This document shows, piece by piece, positions 31,548 through 41,451 of a stretch of 64,000 nucleotides of DNA. The notes below the pieces were generated by a model, which was not told the DNA's origin, made no database searches, and worked only from the letters and a program-made list of their open reading frames with translations. The DNA comes from Orientallactaga sibirica (taxonomy: Eukaryota > Chordata > Mammalia > Rodentia > Dipodidae), in NCBI GenBank assembly GCA_036365145.1, contig JAEOAD010000001.1, positions 105,711,001 to 105,775,000 on the forward strand, read 5' to 3'. The position numbers were made by a program, and so were the translations under genes. Every line of letters begins with the position of its first letter. Positions within the stretch are counted from its first letter, which is position 1.

Positions 31548-32094
31548 CAAACAACTTTTAAAGTAACAAGTATTAAGCTTAAAAGACAGGCTTAAGCACA
31601 ATCTGGCCCTTCGATGTGACCTTTCTTGGAGCTTAAGAAAAAGTGATGTTATTTTCCAACTTTTTTTACTATTCTATTTGAGTTTTTGTTGTTGTTTGTA
31701 TGTTTGTTTCATTAAAGCTCTAAGCATTTTTAATTTTTCTTCCCCAAGCTACATCAGAATACTGTGAGTTAATATGGTGATATCTCACCCCACCCAACCT
31801 ACGCAGTTTTCTCAGACAGGCTAGCATTTCCAGAGCTGACTACTACAGGGCCACTGGCCTAAGAGGCTGTTGGGGTTAAACCAAAGGTAGTGTTGGGGCT
31901 TGTCTCAGCCTAAGAATAGAGGCAGCATCCCTGGCCACAAGCCTGGGGAAACCTGGGTTAGGTTAGGCACTGGAGTGTCCAGGATTGAAGGCTTTTACAT
32001 TAATCGGCCACCATTTACAGCTTCATTCCCAGCTCTGATTTTAATTAGCTGCTTCCTCATGGAATCTCCCAAATGTTCTATTTCCATCCTTGTT
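31548..32094. other. Unique sequence, nothing recognised
   Basis: AT-rich with a GTT/GTTT run near 31687-31710. No exon or repeat recognised. Confidence 0.35.
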
Positions 32095-32240
32095 TAATCC
32101 TGTGGTCTGATGGGCCCTGATTTATGCACATCAATACTGTTTACAAACATGAAAGCCGTCCAGCAGTGTTTGAACTTTAGGCACCGCCATTGGTTATCGA
32201 TAAGGAAAGGCGTCCCGGCAGGTGGCATGTCGATACCACC
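32095..32240. promoter_or_regulatory. Candidate enhancer-like conserved element
   Basis: Dense factor-like cores in unique, CpG-retaining sequence: FOX core TGTTTACA at 32139-32146, GCACCGCCATTGG, the perfect palindrome TTATCGATAA at 32194-32203 (holds ATCGAT, an ONECUT/CUX-type core, and GATA cores on both strands), CAGGTG at about 32219 and GTCGAT at about 32229. Five or more CpGs survive. Function is inferred from texture only. Confidence 0.38.
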
Positions 32241-32869
32241 AGGTCAATATTCCACACATACATACACAGATGCAACCCTTTCTGCCCAGTTGACGGGAGA
32301 AGGCTGCTACGGGCCAAATTTCTGACTCTCGTCTTTGCCTTCTACAGTGGCTGCCTTCTTTTCCCATCCTGATGGCATGTGGAGTTTATCTGGTGATTTT
32401 AGGGATCTTCTGTTGGGACAAGGGAAGAGGGCACCATTCTGGAAGAACGCCTTTCCTCCGGTGGTTACCTAACAGCAGAGTGCAGGGACAGAAAGCTTTG
32501 GGTTGGTTAGAGAAGGGCAATTATGATCAGAGACCTTGTGACAGAAAAGTGACCAAGGCCAGCTTAGAACTGAACAGGAGGCATCATCCAGGAAGCAAGG
32601 GATAGGACTTTAAGAGGCCAAGATGAGAAATTGGGAGTAATCAGGAGGGTGCAGACCTCTGGCTGAGCTGGGAGGGACAGACAATAGCATCGGGGGTGTA
32701 ATTCAAGTTAAGTCTAAATTCACTGGGGGAAGACAACTTCAAATGAGCCTGGGCCATACGCATTCTTAAAGACCCTGAGCTTCTAGCTATAGGTTTTCAA
32801 AATCTAACACCATTCTAGTGCTCAAAGAGTCACACATTGATGTCATGTGAAGTTCATCTGGTGATTTTT
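32241..32869. other. Unique sequence including one copy of a diverged direct repeat
   Basis: The segment at about 32370-32465 resembles 32841-32869 plus 33196-33265, i.e. the sequence split by the L1 at 32870. The two copies share GGAGTTTATCTGGTGATTTT-type and ACCATTCTGGAAGA-type blocks. It is either a local duplication or two copies of an unrecognised old repeat. Confidence 0.4.
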
Positions 32870-33195
32870 TTAAATATATATTTTTTATTTATATTATTCT
32901 GATTTTACATTCATAGTATTGGTTCCATTGTCCTCCTCCCTGTCCTCCCGCTTTCAAAGGGACCCTCATCAATGGGGAATGTGGGTCATGCATTATGAGG
33001 TTAGTCAAGAGTTCTGGGGGGGTAGGCCCCGGTCTCTGTGCATAATGCCCCAACTTGTGACTCTAACAATCTTTCCGCCCCCTCTTCCGCGAGTTTCCCT
33101 GAGCCACATTGGGGTCATTTTAGTTCTGCTTCAGTGATGCGGTTTTGGGAGCCTCTGTGTCTCTGGATATCTGGCTTAGTTGGAGTTGGATGTTC
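32870..33195 (-). mobile_element. L1 3' UTR insertion with perfect TSD
   Basis: 5'-truncated L1, minus strand, T/A-rich tail at the left. The G-rich polypurine motif reads CCGCCCCCTCTTCCGC on plus at 33075-33090. Target duplications TCATCTGGTGATTTTT at 32854-32869 and 33196-33211 match over 16 bp. Confidence 0.9.
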
Positions 33196-33211
33196 TCATC
33201 TGGTGATTTTT

Positions 33212-34134
33212 AACAAAGTGTCACTTGGGGCAAGAAGAGAGAGCCACCGTTTTGGAAGACTGTCTTAGTGACAACTGTGAGGCATGAACAGTGAACCCTA
33301 AAGAGTCTAAACATGGCTGCCAGGAAGTTAGGCTCCAGAAGTCTGGTTGAACCACACAGGATCTTTTAAGTCTCATTCCCCAGCCTTCTCCCTTGGTTTC
33401 CCTCACTGTCTTTGCCCATCCCTGCTTCTGCACCAACCAAAGAATGTTGACGGTTTATCTGCTATTTGGGTCTGCTGTTCCAAGAAGGGGAAAAGATAAT
33501 GATTTCCCTCAACACAATGTCCTAATGGAAGCCAAAAACTAAAATACTATAGCCAGCACAGTGTGTTGAGTGTTGAAAATGCTTTATGGGGATACTGTTA
33601 GCTCTGAGTGTCTGGAACCTTCCATGGGCTGCAAGGCACCTTATTGACTATAAAGCAGATTATTCCTCAGTGGGGTCCTGTGGGTCCAGGGCCTGTACTA
33701 AGAAATTCCAGAGACGTTTTCATAAACACCAACAAGCCATTGCTGGGTTTGATAGACTAACAGGCAGATACCGCCTCCGCATCCAAATATACCATCTTTA
33801 AAGGTAAAGCATGAAGTTACAAATTTGAATTTTTCTCTCCTCTCCTATCTACCTTTTTTTTTTTTCTTGCTAATTGGCAGAAAACTAATGAACGAGGCTC
33901 TGCCTGAACAGATGCTCCTGGTGGAAAACGGCAGAATTGGAGTTTTTCTTGCCTTTAAAAGTATTTTTTTTTCAAACATCAAGAAGGTAGTAACATGTGG
34001 CAGGTCAGAAATGGAGAGAAGGTAACAGTAAAGATCATAGAAAACATAAAGGAGCTGGGGTGTGCCTGTTTGTGCCTGAGTGTATATGTGTTTTCTCTTT
34101 TGTTTTAACTTCCTTGCATCTTTTTTTTTTTTTT
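33212..34134. other. Unique sequence with an exon-like acceptor
   Basis: At 33849-33880 a pyrimidine run followed by CTTGCTAATTGGCAG looks like a 3' splice site, and GTAGTAAC and GTAACAGT donors lie 100-140 bp downstream. No protein family is recognisable in the intervening frame. No repeats recognised. Confidence 0.3.
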
Positions 34135-34330
34135 TTAAAGCTCATATTCGGCTGTAGCTCATAATTAGCAGTTAGGCCTTTGGGACCTAATTAACCAATT
34201 CAATTAACAAAAAAAGCACACAAGTCACCCTGACATTTGTCAGGCATTAGGAGGGATGTCAGACTGGCAGTTTCAGCCAACACATTAATGGTGATTAGCT
34301 CATTTGTGACTCGTTCTTACACCACCACCC
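34135..34330. promoter_or_regulatory. Candidate conserved noncoding element
   Basis: AT-rich unique block with at least six homeobox-type cores (CATAATTAGC, CCTAATTAACC, CAATTAAC, CATTAATGG) and TGACATTTGTCA, a palindrome holding MEIS/TGIF-like TGACA halves. No repeat recognised. Confidence 0.38.
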
Positions 34331-34359
34331 TCCTTGAGAGTGGCCTCCGAGCCACACTG

Positions 34360-34862
34360 CCTAGAGCAGCGAGGTCAGTAGGTTGATCTTTAGAGGGCAC
34401 CAGGAAGCTCCCCCTCCCCCAGCTCTCCCACTGAGCCAGAGGCCCCAGTCTAACCTTAGCCATGACAAGTCTCCGCTTCTCCTAAGTTCCCATGAAAAGT
34501 CCCTTTGAATAGCTACATGCACTTGTCTATTTCTCGAGGGGTGAGAATCCACCAAAGGTTTCTTTTTATTAGGGAAGAAGCTTTTTAAATTTTTATTACC
34601 ATTAGGACTTGTGCCCGTTGGGTCGCCTACTTACTTCCGTTGCTCGATGGGCTTGCTGCAGTCAGCCATGGCAAGCCATGTCTTCATTCGGGAACTGCTT
34701 TTGTTCTCGTAGTTTATTAACTATGATGCAGAAAGGTATTTATACAGTGTCTCAGCTATCTTTGCCTCTTATCGCTGTTAATTTAGTTCCACTTCCCCGG
34801 AAGCCCTGATTGACTAATAAGCAAGAAAAATCTGGGTAAATCAGAAAGCTCAGGTGCATAGA
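34360..34862. promoter_or_regulatory. Low-repeat block; candidate conserved part at 34560-34830
   Basis: The part at 34560-34830 retains several CpGs (GCCCGTTGGGTCGCC, TTCCGTTGCTCGATGG, TTCGGGAAC, CTCGTAG, TATCGCTG, CCCGGAAG), unusual against the background, with GTTAATTTAG and TGATTGAC cores. Confidence 0.28.
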
Positions 34863-34875
34863 TGAAGGTGAGGGC

Positions 34876-34906
34876 AGGGCTGGAGAGATGGCTCAGTGGT
34901 TAAGCC
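34876..34906 (+). mobile_element. 31-nt tailless SINE head insertion
   Basis: AGGGCTGGAGAGATGGCTCA followed by GTGGTTAAGCC is only the first 31 nt of the B2-like SINE (its tRNA 5' part). It ends at once, without B box, CT repeat or A tail, and is flanked by TGAAGGTGAGGGC (34863-34875) and TGAAGGCGAGGGC (34907-34919), a 12/13 target duplication. It looks like insertion of a truncated transcript rather than later deletion. Confidence 0.7.
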
Positions 34907-35349
34907 TGAAGGCGAGGGCCATGAAATGCTGAAGTTCCAGAGTTTTGGCACCAGGCCTTCCAGAGCAATCCTTCCCCTGACATCACCTGAGTCAGTCTCT
35001 TAGGAAGCTTCCAAGGGCTTGTTACACCGGCCTGAAGAAATAAGCAGGCATCACTTGAAGACTGCATGGCTGCTTGTGACAGACCTCCTGTTGTAGTGAT
35101 GTCAACACATAGGGATAGCTTGCCCTCACCTGACAAGAGGTGCCAGGGGACTGGTACTACTGCCCCACACCTTCACCAATACCTGCAGCTCCCTCTATCC
35201 TTCTGTCCTATACACTTCTGCATTGGGGGAGGCTGTCCTCATGCCTGCAGGATGGCATCCCTCTTGCTTCTGGACATCATGACTATATTCCAGGAAGGAA
35301 AAAAGAGGGCAAGACAAAAGCTTGGGTCTATCTTTAAAATAGCTCCCCA

Positions 35350-35592
35350 GGGGCTGGAGAGATGGCTTAGTGGTTAAGGTGCCTGCCTCCTCAGCCTAAG
35401 AATGCTGGTTCCAATCTCCAGGTCCCACATTTAGCCAGATGCAAAGTGATGCAAGGGCGCAATGCTGCACTTGATCACAAGGGGGCGCATGCATCTGGAT
35501 TTTGTTTGCAGCAGCTGAGAGGCTGCTGGCACACCCATCTCTATCTGTCTTCCTCTCCTCTCTCTCTCTCTCTCAAAAAAAAAAAAAAAAAA
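35350..35592 (+). mobile_element. B2-like SINE (type 2, CTCF-type insert)
   Basis: Head GGGGCTGGAGAGATGGCTTA, GCTGGTTCCAATCTCC, GATGCAAGGGCGCAATGCTG and the core TCACAAGGGGGCGC at 35475-35488 (first base changed). CT repeat and A18 tail. Flanks AGCTCCCCAGG and AGCTCTCCAGG mark the target site. Confidence 0.93.
35475..35488 (+). promoter_or_regulatory. Decayed CTCF-like core in SINE
   Basis: TCACAAGGGGGCGC; two positions off the consensus. Confidence 0.3.
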
Positions 35593-35640
35593 GCTCTCCA
35601 GGAAGCTTTACCCAGAAGAAGATGGCCCCCACTTTTTTTC

Positions 35641-35860
35641 ACTTTTTATTTTATTTTATTTATTTATTTGAGAGAGAGAGAAGAAAGAAGCAGATAGAGA
35701 GAAAGAGAGAATGGGCACCCCAGGGCCTCTAGCCACTGAAAACCAACTCCAGATGCATATGCCCCCTTGTGCATCTAGCTTACATGGGTCTTGGGGGATT
35801 GAACAGGGGTTCTTAGTCTTTGCAGGAGAGCACCTTAACTGCTAAGCCATTTCACCAGAA
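35641..35860 (-). mobile_element. tRNA-derived B2-like SINE (type 1)
   Basis: Minus-strand copy with TTTATTTATTTGAGAGAGAG, CAACTCCAGATGCATATGCC, GGGGGATTGAAC and a decayed head. It lies about 50 bp from a plus copy, forming an inverted pair. Confidence 0.9.
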
Positions 35861-36359
35861 TTGACCAGAATCATTCTATCCCTTACTCTATAGGGGACAC
35901 TGGGAAATTGGGTTAATCTTAGATGATTACATGACCACTTCGCAAGACCCCTGTGAGAAGGTGCTAATACCTGCTAGACCAACTAGGCAGGGTTGCCCAG
36001 GGAAGTCATATCCTTTGCTTAAGGACACACTGTTGGCCGGTGACAGAGTAATGGGATTTCACATGCACTAGATTCAAAAACTGTCCTCCAAGTGTCCTCA
36101 AAAGATGGGCATCCCCAGTGACAAAGATTTGCCCTCCAAAACACTCGAAAGACACTCTGCCTTCCGCGCGCCTGTGTTGCTTGCTTGGTTCCGAGCCACA
36201 TGCTAATGACACACATATGGGTTTCATTTCCCCCAAAGCTTGCCCAAATAAGTCTCCAGAGAAACCTGGCTTGGCATCCTCTGCCCCTTCCTGCTGCCCT
36301 TCCCTAAGCCCTGCTCACACACAGAGCTGATCCATCCAAGCTGGAGGCACCCTGGGCTG
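35861..36359. other. Unique sequence, nothing recognised
   Basis: No repeat or exon recognised. Confidence 0.35.
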
Positions 36360-36760
36360 TGCAATTATGCTACAGGGGAAAACAGACCTCTTTTCCAAAG
36401 GTGACAGGGACCATTTGGATATGACTCCGTTAATTGCAAACTCCTATGGATTCATTACCACAAAACAGCCCGGACTGCTTGCCTGGAGCATAACCTTTCT
36501 CCACAGAGGGAGCCGGACATTCTTTGCAGGTAATCTGTAGGGCCCAACAGCAAACACCTAGAATGGAGACTATTCATGGATGAACAATATAGCAGCTCCT
36601 TATTGTTACGCCCATTGTTCTCTCACAAAGAGCAACGGGCAGGTTAAATCTATTTTAGCTGAGAAGGCGCTACAGAAATCCTTGCTACTGAGCATTTGAT
36701 ACTGATCACAGAGTCGCATCAGGGAACAACCGCTGAAAGGAGAAAGTCATTTTTATTTCG
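36360..36760. promoter_or_regulatory. Candidate enhancer-like conserved element
   Basis: Unique block with ordered factor-like cores: GTTAATTGCAAA (36430s), TACCACAAAAC (RUNX-like, 36457), then three SOX-type cores within 35 bp (ATTGTTA at 36602, CATTGTTC at 36613, ACAAAG at 36625 in the opposite sense), with several surviving CpGs. No open frame explains it. Confidence 0.38.
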
Positions 36761-38221
36761 GAACTTTAGAGGAGACAACCTTTCCCGTGCTCTGGCTCCC
36801 CAGGACTTCAGCCTCTAAAGGGGGAGTGAGGATTTTGTTTTGTTTTGTTTTTAATGATGCTCAATGAGAGTGGTTTTTAGGGGATGCCTGGGGTGGGGGT
36901 GGCAAGTCAGGGAGCAGAAGGAAAAAAAAAAACGTATTACACAATGTCACATGCAGGCAACATATGTTACTCTGGGTTCATTCCATTTCAAAAACATGTT
37001 TCCAAGGGAAGTGAGTCTGTGAGCTATGAATTACAATGAAGGGTGTGGCAGCTCAAGGGCTGGTGGTGCCTAAATGGTACCAGTTGGTACAACAGAGCTA
37101 GTGCAGGAAACAGGAACCTGATTCTGCCTTGGGTTGGCCTCTGTTCAATGGGTGATGGAGGCGCCGCTAGCTTGCTTATCCCTAGTCTGATGGGGGAGTC
37201 CATCAGAGTGGTCCTTCGGAGACTTTCATCATGTCCATGTGCATGAGGGCTTGGAGGACTTGGACAGATGACTCAGCAGGGCCAGGCAGAAAAGGACCTA
37301 CAGTGTGATTGAGTTCGGCACACCAAGAGATGGAGCGTAGAGAAGGGATGTGGCTGGCCCTCCTGACAAGTGCTGAGACTGGAAACCAACTCCCAGCTCT
37401 TCTCCGCCTTGGTCATTTCCAGTGTGAAGCATGGTGCTCAGCTGGGGGACAGCTGACAGTTTAACTTGGGGTGGTGTGAGGATGGTTTGGGATTATTTAA
37501 AAATATTTAACAACCAACGTTGCCCCAGTCAGGCACATAGCACAGAGAACAGGCACCAAGCACTACCAGGGAGCTTGAGGCTGACGATGAGTATGCTCCA
37601 TATCTCAACTGAGCTAGCCAGGTTTGTGCCAGGCATGGAATTTGTGAAGTCATTCCTCTTCCCAGGCCAAAAGAAGGAACAGACGAGGGTTATCCAAGCG
37701 CTGACCTGGCGTGGCAGGAGACAGAATCAGGAAAAGTGGGTGATTCCACTGGGTGCTTAAGATATTTTATCCCATATCTTTCTAGAAAGGAGTGTGGAAA
37801 TACACAGAGCAAACAAATGAGGCTATTCATTCTGGCCTTGATGTAGCAGGGCATTGGCCACTGTTACTGATGGTCAGTGGAGTCTTAAAGATGGGGAGAG
37901 TTAAGAAGCTTTACCACAGAGAAAAGAGCTTTGGGTGTGCCTTGACCAGAAGCTGTTGGCCTGAGGATGGACTCGCTTAAAGTGACATTCATGGGATTGT
38001 TTACGTGTCTGTATTTTACTCTCTCTTTGAAGTGGTGACAACTTCATGGTGGCTGTCAGTTATCAATCGTGTTCTGGACATCGAGGGCCACTGTCACAGA
38101 AATTGTCGTTTGTGTTCCATAGGCTGTCGGGCTTCATGCAAGCCTGATTTTCAGTAGGCATTGAGCAGAGAGGATGACATGGAGTGATTTTCTTGTTCTA
38201 GAGCTTTCCTTTTCTTTTCTT
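36761..38221. other. Unique sequence, nothing firm
   Basis: About 1.45 kb without recognised repeats. GTTTT runs at 36834-36850 and an A run at 36922-36932. The subregion 36930-37020 with CATTCCATTTC and ATATGTTACTC could extend the preceding candidate element. Confidence 0.35.
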
Positions 38222-39260
38222 TTTTAAATTATTATTTTTATTGACAACTTCTATACTTACATACAAAAAAACCCCACCTGATATTTCCCTCCCCTCCCCC
38301 CATTCCACTTTAGAACTCCAATCTCCATCATATTCCCTCCCTCTCTCCATTAGTCTCTCTTTTAATTTGATGTCATCATCTTTTTCTTCTATTTTGAGGG
38401 TCTTGCAGAGGCATTGCTAGGCACTGCAAGGTCATGGATATCAAGGCCAATTTCTGTCGGGACAGTTGCATTTTAAGAAGTCATACCCTTCCTTTGGCTC
38501 TTCCATTCTATCCGCCCCCTCTTCCGCAATGGTCCCTGAGCCTTGGAGGGTGTTTCAGTGCTGGGCACTCCTCCATCCCTTCTTCTCAGCACTATGTTGC
38601 CTTTTGGGTCATCCCAGTGGTCATCACCATCTGAAAAGAGAAGCTTCTCTAATCAGAAGTGAGAGTAGCATTAATATGTGAACATGAACATTAAGTATAG
38701 TACTTTCAGGGCAGCTTGGTGGGAATAATATATACATTTAGTCAGACAAGATCAGGCTTTATACCCCTAAGGCTCATGACCTCACCTACCATAGACTTTT
38801 GCTTAAGGTTTTTCAGTACCAGGTATGTTTTCCCTCCCATAGAGAGGGCCTTTCAGTCCAATTGTGGAGCAGTTGGTTACCCCAAGAGTAGACATGCCAC
38901 TATTGCACCCATTCAGTCATTGGGCCTGTCTGGCCAAACTTGAGTATTCAGCGTCCACTGTTTTCACTGCTGATGACTTCTGTCTCCCATATGGCTGCAT
39001 GCAGTGCAGCTTTTTCCAGCTTTCAGTTGGCTGGTCTACAGGGAGAAGGTTTTCTGCTCAGCACCAGCTTGCTTTCTCAGTGACCTTGCCTCTCAGGCAA
39101 GAGATGTCTTCAGCAATAGGGTCTTATTATCTGTTTCTCAAGGGGAACCAAGGGCTTTGGCAAAAGCCTTTAATGTTTTGGAGGATACCGGGAACTCCTT
39201 GGCCAACAACTCACTAGAAGGTATCCCATCCCAGGCACTGAAAATTTTCTAGTAACAGTC
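38222..39260 (-). mobile_element. L1 3' UTR, long copy
   Basis: Minus-strand L1: TTTTTATTGACAACTTCTAT at the tail side, CCGCCCCCTCTTCCGC at 38512-38527, then the part around GGAGCAGTTGGTTACCCC at 38868 that I recall from rodent L1 3' regions. The first 400 bp are collinear, in reverse, with the plus L1 at 40467-40852. The far edge is uncertain. Confidence 0.6.
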
Positions 39261-39699
39261 TACAGCTTCTAGACGTGCCATTATTCAAAAAAGTAATTTT
39301 ACATAAGTCTTATTCACAATATCTTGAATTTAGATTGACCCTCCCCCTGCCCTTCTTTTATGCATTCTCTTCCCCTGGCCTCGCTTAGGCCATGACTCTG
39401 GCTTTCTGGGTTGTTTAATGTAGATAAGACGTTGCTGCAGGTTGGAAGTCAAAGTCCTTTTTTGATATATGTGTGTTGATTCTTGAACCACACAGATGAG
39501 TAAGTCCTAAGAAGAGCCCTCAAGTTGTTTTTAGGTGGGGTCAGTCCTTTCTCCCCATGGTCTGGGCAATAATGCTAGGGGGCTACTATTGCCATCATGT
39601 GAAAATGTGTGAGTGCTCTACAATTGTGTCACATGTGACTGTTGTGACTGTTCTGTTAAGAAACACAATAGTCCCATTGCACAAGGAGCCCACCTATTG
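39261..39699. other. Unassigned, perhaps more L1
   Basis: No clear family match; it lies between two minus-strand L1 pieces. Confidence 0.3.
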
Positions 39700-40466
39700 C
39701 CTTTACCATATTTACCTCCATTTTGCCCCTCCCCATCCTTGGCAACCACCAGTGTGTGTGTGTGTGTGTGTGTGTGTGTTGTGTGTGTTCATGGATTTTT
39801 TTTTTTCATTTCAAGAATGCTGTGTAGCTGAGTGTCTGGTACGTATGAGACCCTGCCTTGGAAAAAGAGAATGCTGGGTAAATAGAACCATACTGTACAT
39901 AGCCTTTCGGGATGGACTTGGTTCACTCAGCACTATCCCAGGAAACCTATCTAATTTGTTCTGTCAATTGCTTGATCCTTTTTAATGCTGAGTAGCATTT
40001 CGTGATGTGGATGTACCACAGTCTGTTTAACCATTCACATGTAGAAGAACATCTGGATTTGTTTGTCCACTTAGAGTGTCGTTAGTAAAGTTGCTATGCA
40101 CATTTCTATACAGTTTTCTGTGCAAACAAATTGTGTCATTTCATTTGCAGGCTCATACAGTGATTGCATGATGCGGCTGCTAGGAAGATACAGAACAGTT
40201 TCCCAGAGTGGCTCCACTGTTCCCACCAGGAGTGATGAATGATCCAGTGGGTCTATATTGTCTCGAGCATATGGTGGATAGCTGACTGTAGCTTTCCTCT
40301 GCATTTCCCCAGTGGCTCATGACGTGGACATCTCTCCATGGGCTTGTTTGCCATCTGTTGTCCTTTCCTGTGAAATGTCTTTTCATGCCTTTACCCAGCT
40401 TATACTTGGATCACATGCTCTCTTGCTGTTGGGACTTGAGCGCTGCTTATAAAACTACTCTGTCAG
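39700..40466 (-). mobile_element. Old L1M-type 3' region, left part
   Basis: Antisense text ATTGCTTGATCCTTTTTAAT, GATGTACCACAGTCTGTTTA, ACCATTCACATGTAGAAGAA and TTGCTATGCACATTTCTATA is the classic order of an old L1 3' region. A (GT)n run lies at 39751-39790. It continues at 40869 beyond a nested L1. Confidence 0.75.
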
Positions 40467-40852
40467 GAGAAGAAGGGATGGAGGAGTGTCCAGCACTGAA
40501 ACACCTCTGTCACACCCTCCAAGGCACAGGGCCCATTGCGGAAGAGGGGGCGGATATAATGGAAGAGCCAAAGGAAGGGTACGACTCCTTACAATGCAAC
40601 TGCCCAAACAGAAATTGGCCTTGATATCCATGACCTTGCAGTGCCTAGCACTACCTTCGCAAGACCCTCATAATAGAAGAAAAAGATGATGACATCAAAT
40701 TAAAAGAGAGACTAATGGAGAGAGGGAGGGGATATGATGGAGATAGGAGTTCTAAAGGGGAATGGGGGGAGGGGAGGGAAATATCATGCATTTTTTGTAT
40801 GTAAGTATAGAAGTTGTCAATAAAAAAATATCCTATGGTAGGAAGAATAAAA
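40467..40852 (+). mobile_element. Younger L1 3' UTR nested in older L1
   Basis: 5'-truncated L1 with GCGGAAGAGGGGGCGG at 40538-40553 and a TTGTCAATAAAAAAATATCC end. Target duplications AAAACTACTCTGTCAG at 40451-40466 and 40853-40868 are perfect over 16 bp. The flanking old L1 resumes exactly after the second copy. Confidence 0.93.
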
Positions 40853-40868
40853 AAAACTACTCTGTCAG

Positions 40869-40975
40869 ATAGGTGGCTTTGGACATATTTTCTGCTAAGT
40901 AATTTTTGTAATGTTATAAATTGAGAATTTTAATACATGAAATACATACTGTAAATAGATCCTATTCCCCCTAAT
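40869..40975 (-). mobile_element. Old L1M-type 3' region, right part
   Basis: ATAGGTGGCTTTGGACATAT followed by TTTCTGCTAAG continues the L1 broken by the nested copy. Confidence 0.65.
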
Positions 40976-41130
40976 TTTTTTTTTTTTTTTTTTTTTTGGT
41001 TTTTCGAGGTAGGGTCTCACTCTAGCTCAGGCTGACCTGGAATTCACTATGTAGTCTCAGGGTGGCCTTGAACTCACGGTGATCCTCCTACCTCTGCCTC
41101 CCGAGTGCTGGGATTAAAGGTGTGCCCCGG
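40976..41130 (-). mobile_element. B1 SINE
   Basis: Minus-strand B1: T23 run, TTTTTCGAGGTAGGGTCTCA, intact body to GATTAAAGGTGTGCCCC, where the 5' end is cut short. TCCCCCTAAT and TCCCCTAAAT flank it. Confidence 0.93.
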
Positions 41131-41288
41131 ATCCCCTAAATACTTTTTAAGAGCTCTCATGGGATTACATTTAACCTTTGCTAGAAACCCTACTTTCCAT
41201 AAATTTTCCATCTATAAGCCTTCTAAGAAAGATAACTCTTTGGTTGGAGAAAGAGCACCATCCTACCTACTTAAAAACCAACCGGGGG

Positions 41289-41439
41289 AGCCGGGCGTGG
41301 TGGCGCACGCCTTTAATCCCAGCACTCGGGAGGCAGAGGTAGGAGGATCGCCGAGAGTTCGAGGCCACCCTGAGACTACATAGTTAATTCCAGGTCAGCC
41401 TGGACCAGAGTGAGACCCTACCTCGCAAAACCAAAAAAA
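41289..41439 (+). mobile_element. B1 SINE, young, with perfect TSD
   Basis: Near-consensus B1 starting AGCCGGGCGTGGTGGCGCAC. Target duplications AAAAACCAACCGGGGG at 41273-41288 and 41440-41455 are perfect over 16 bp and overlap the 5' end of the next SINE, so the B1 landed at that element's boundary. Confidence 0.95.
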
Positions 41440-41451
41440 AAAAACCAACCG

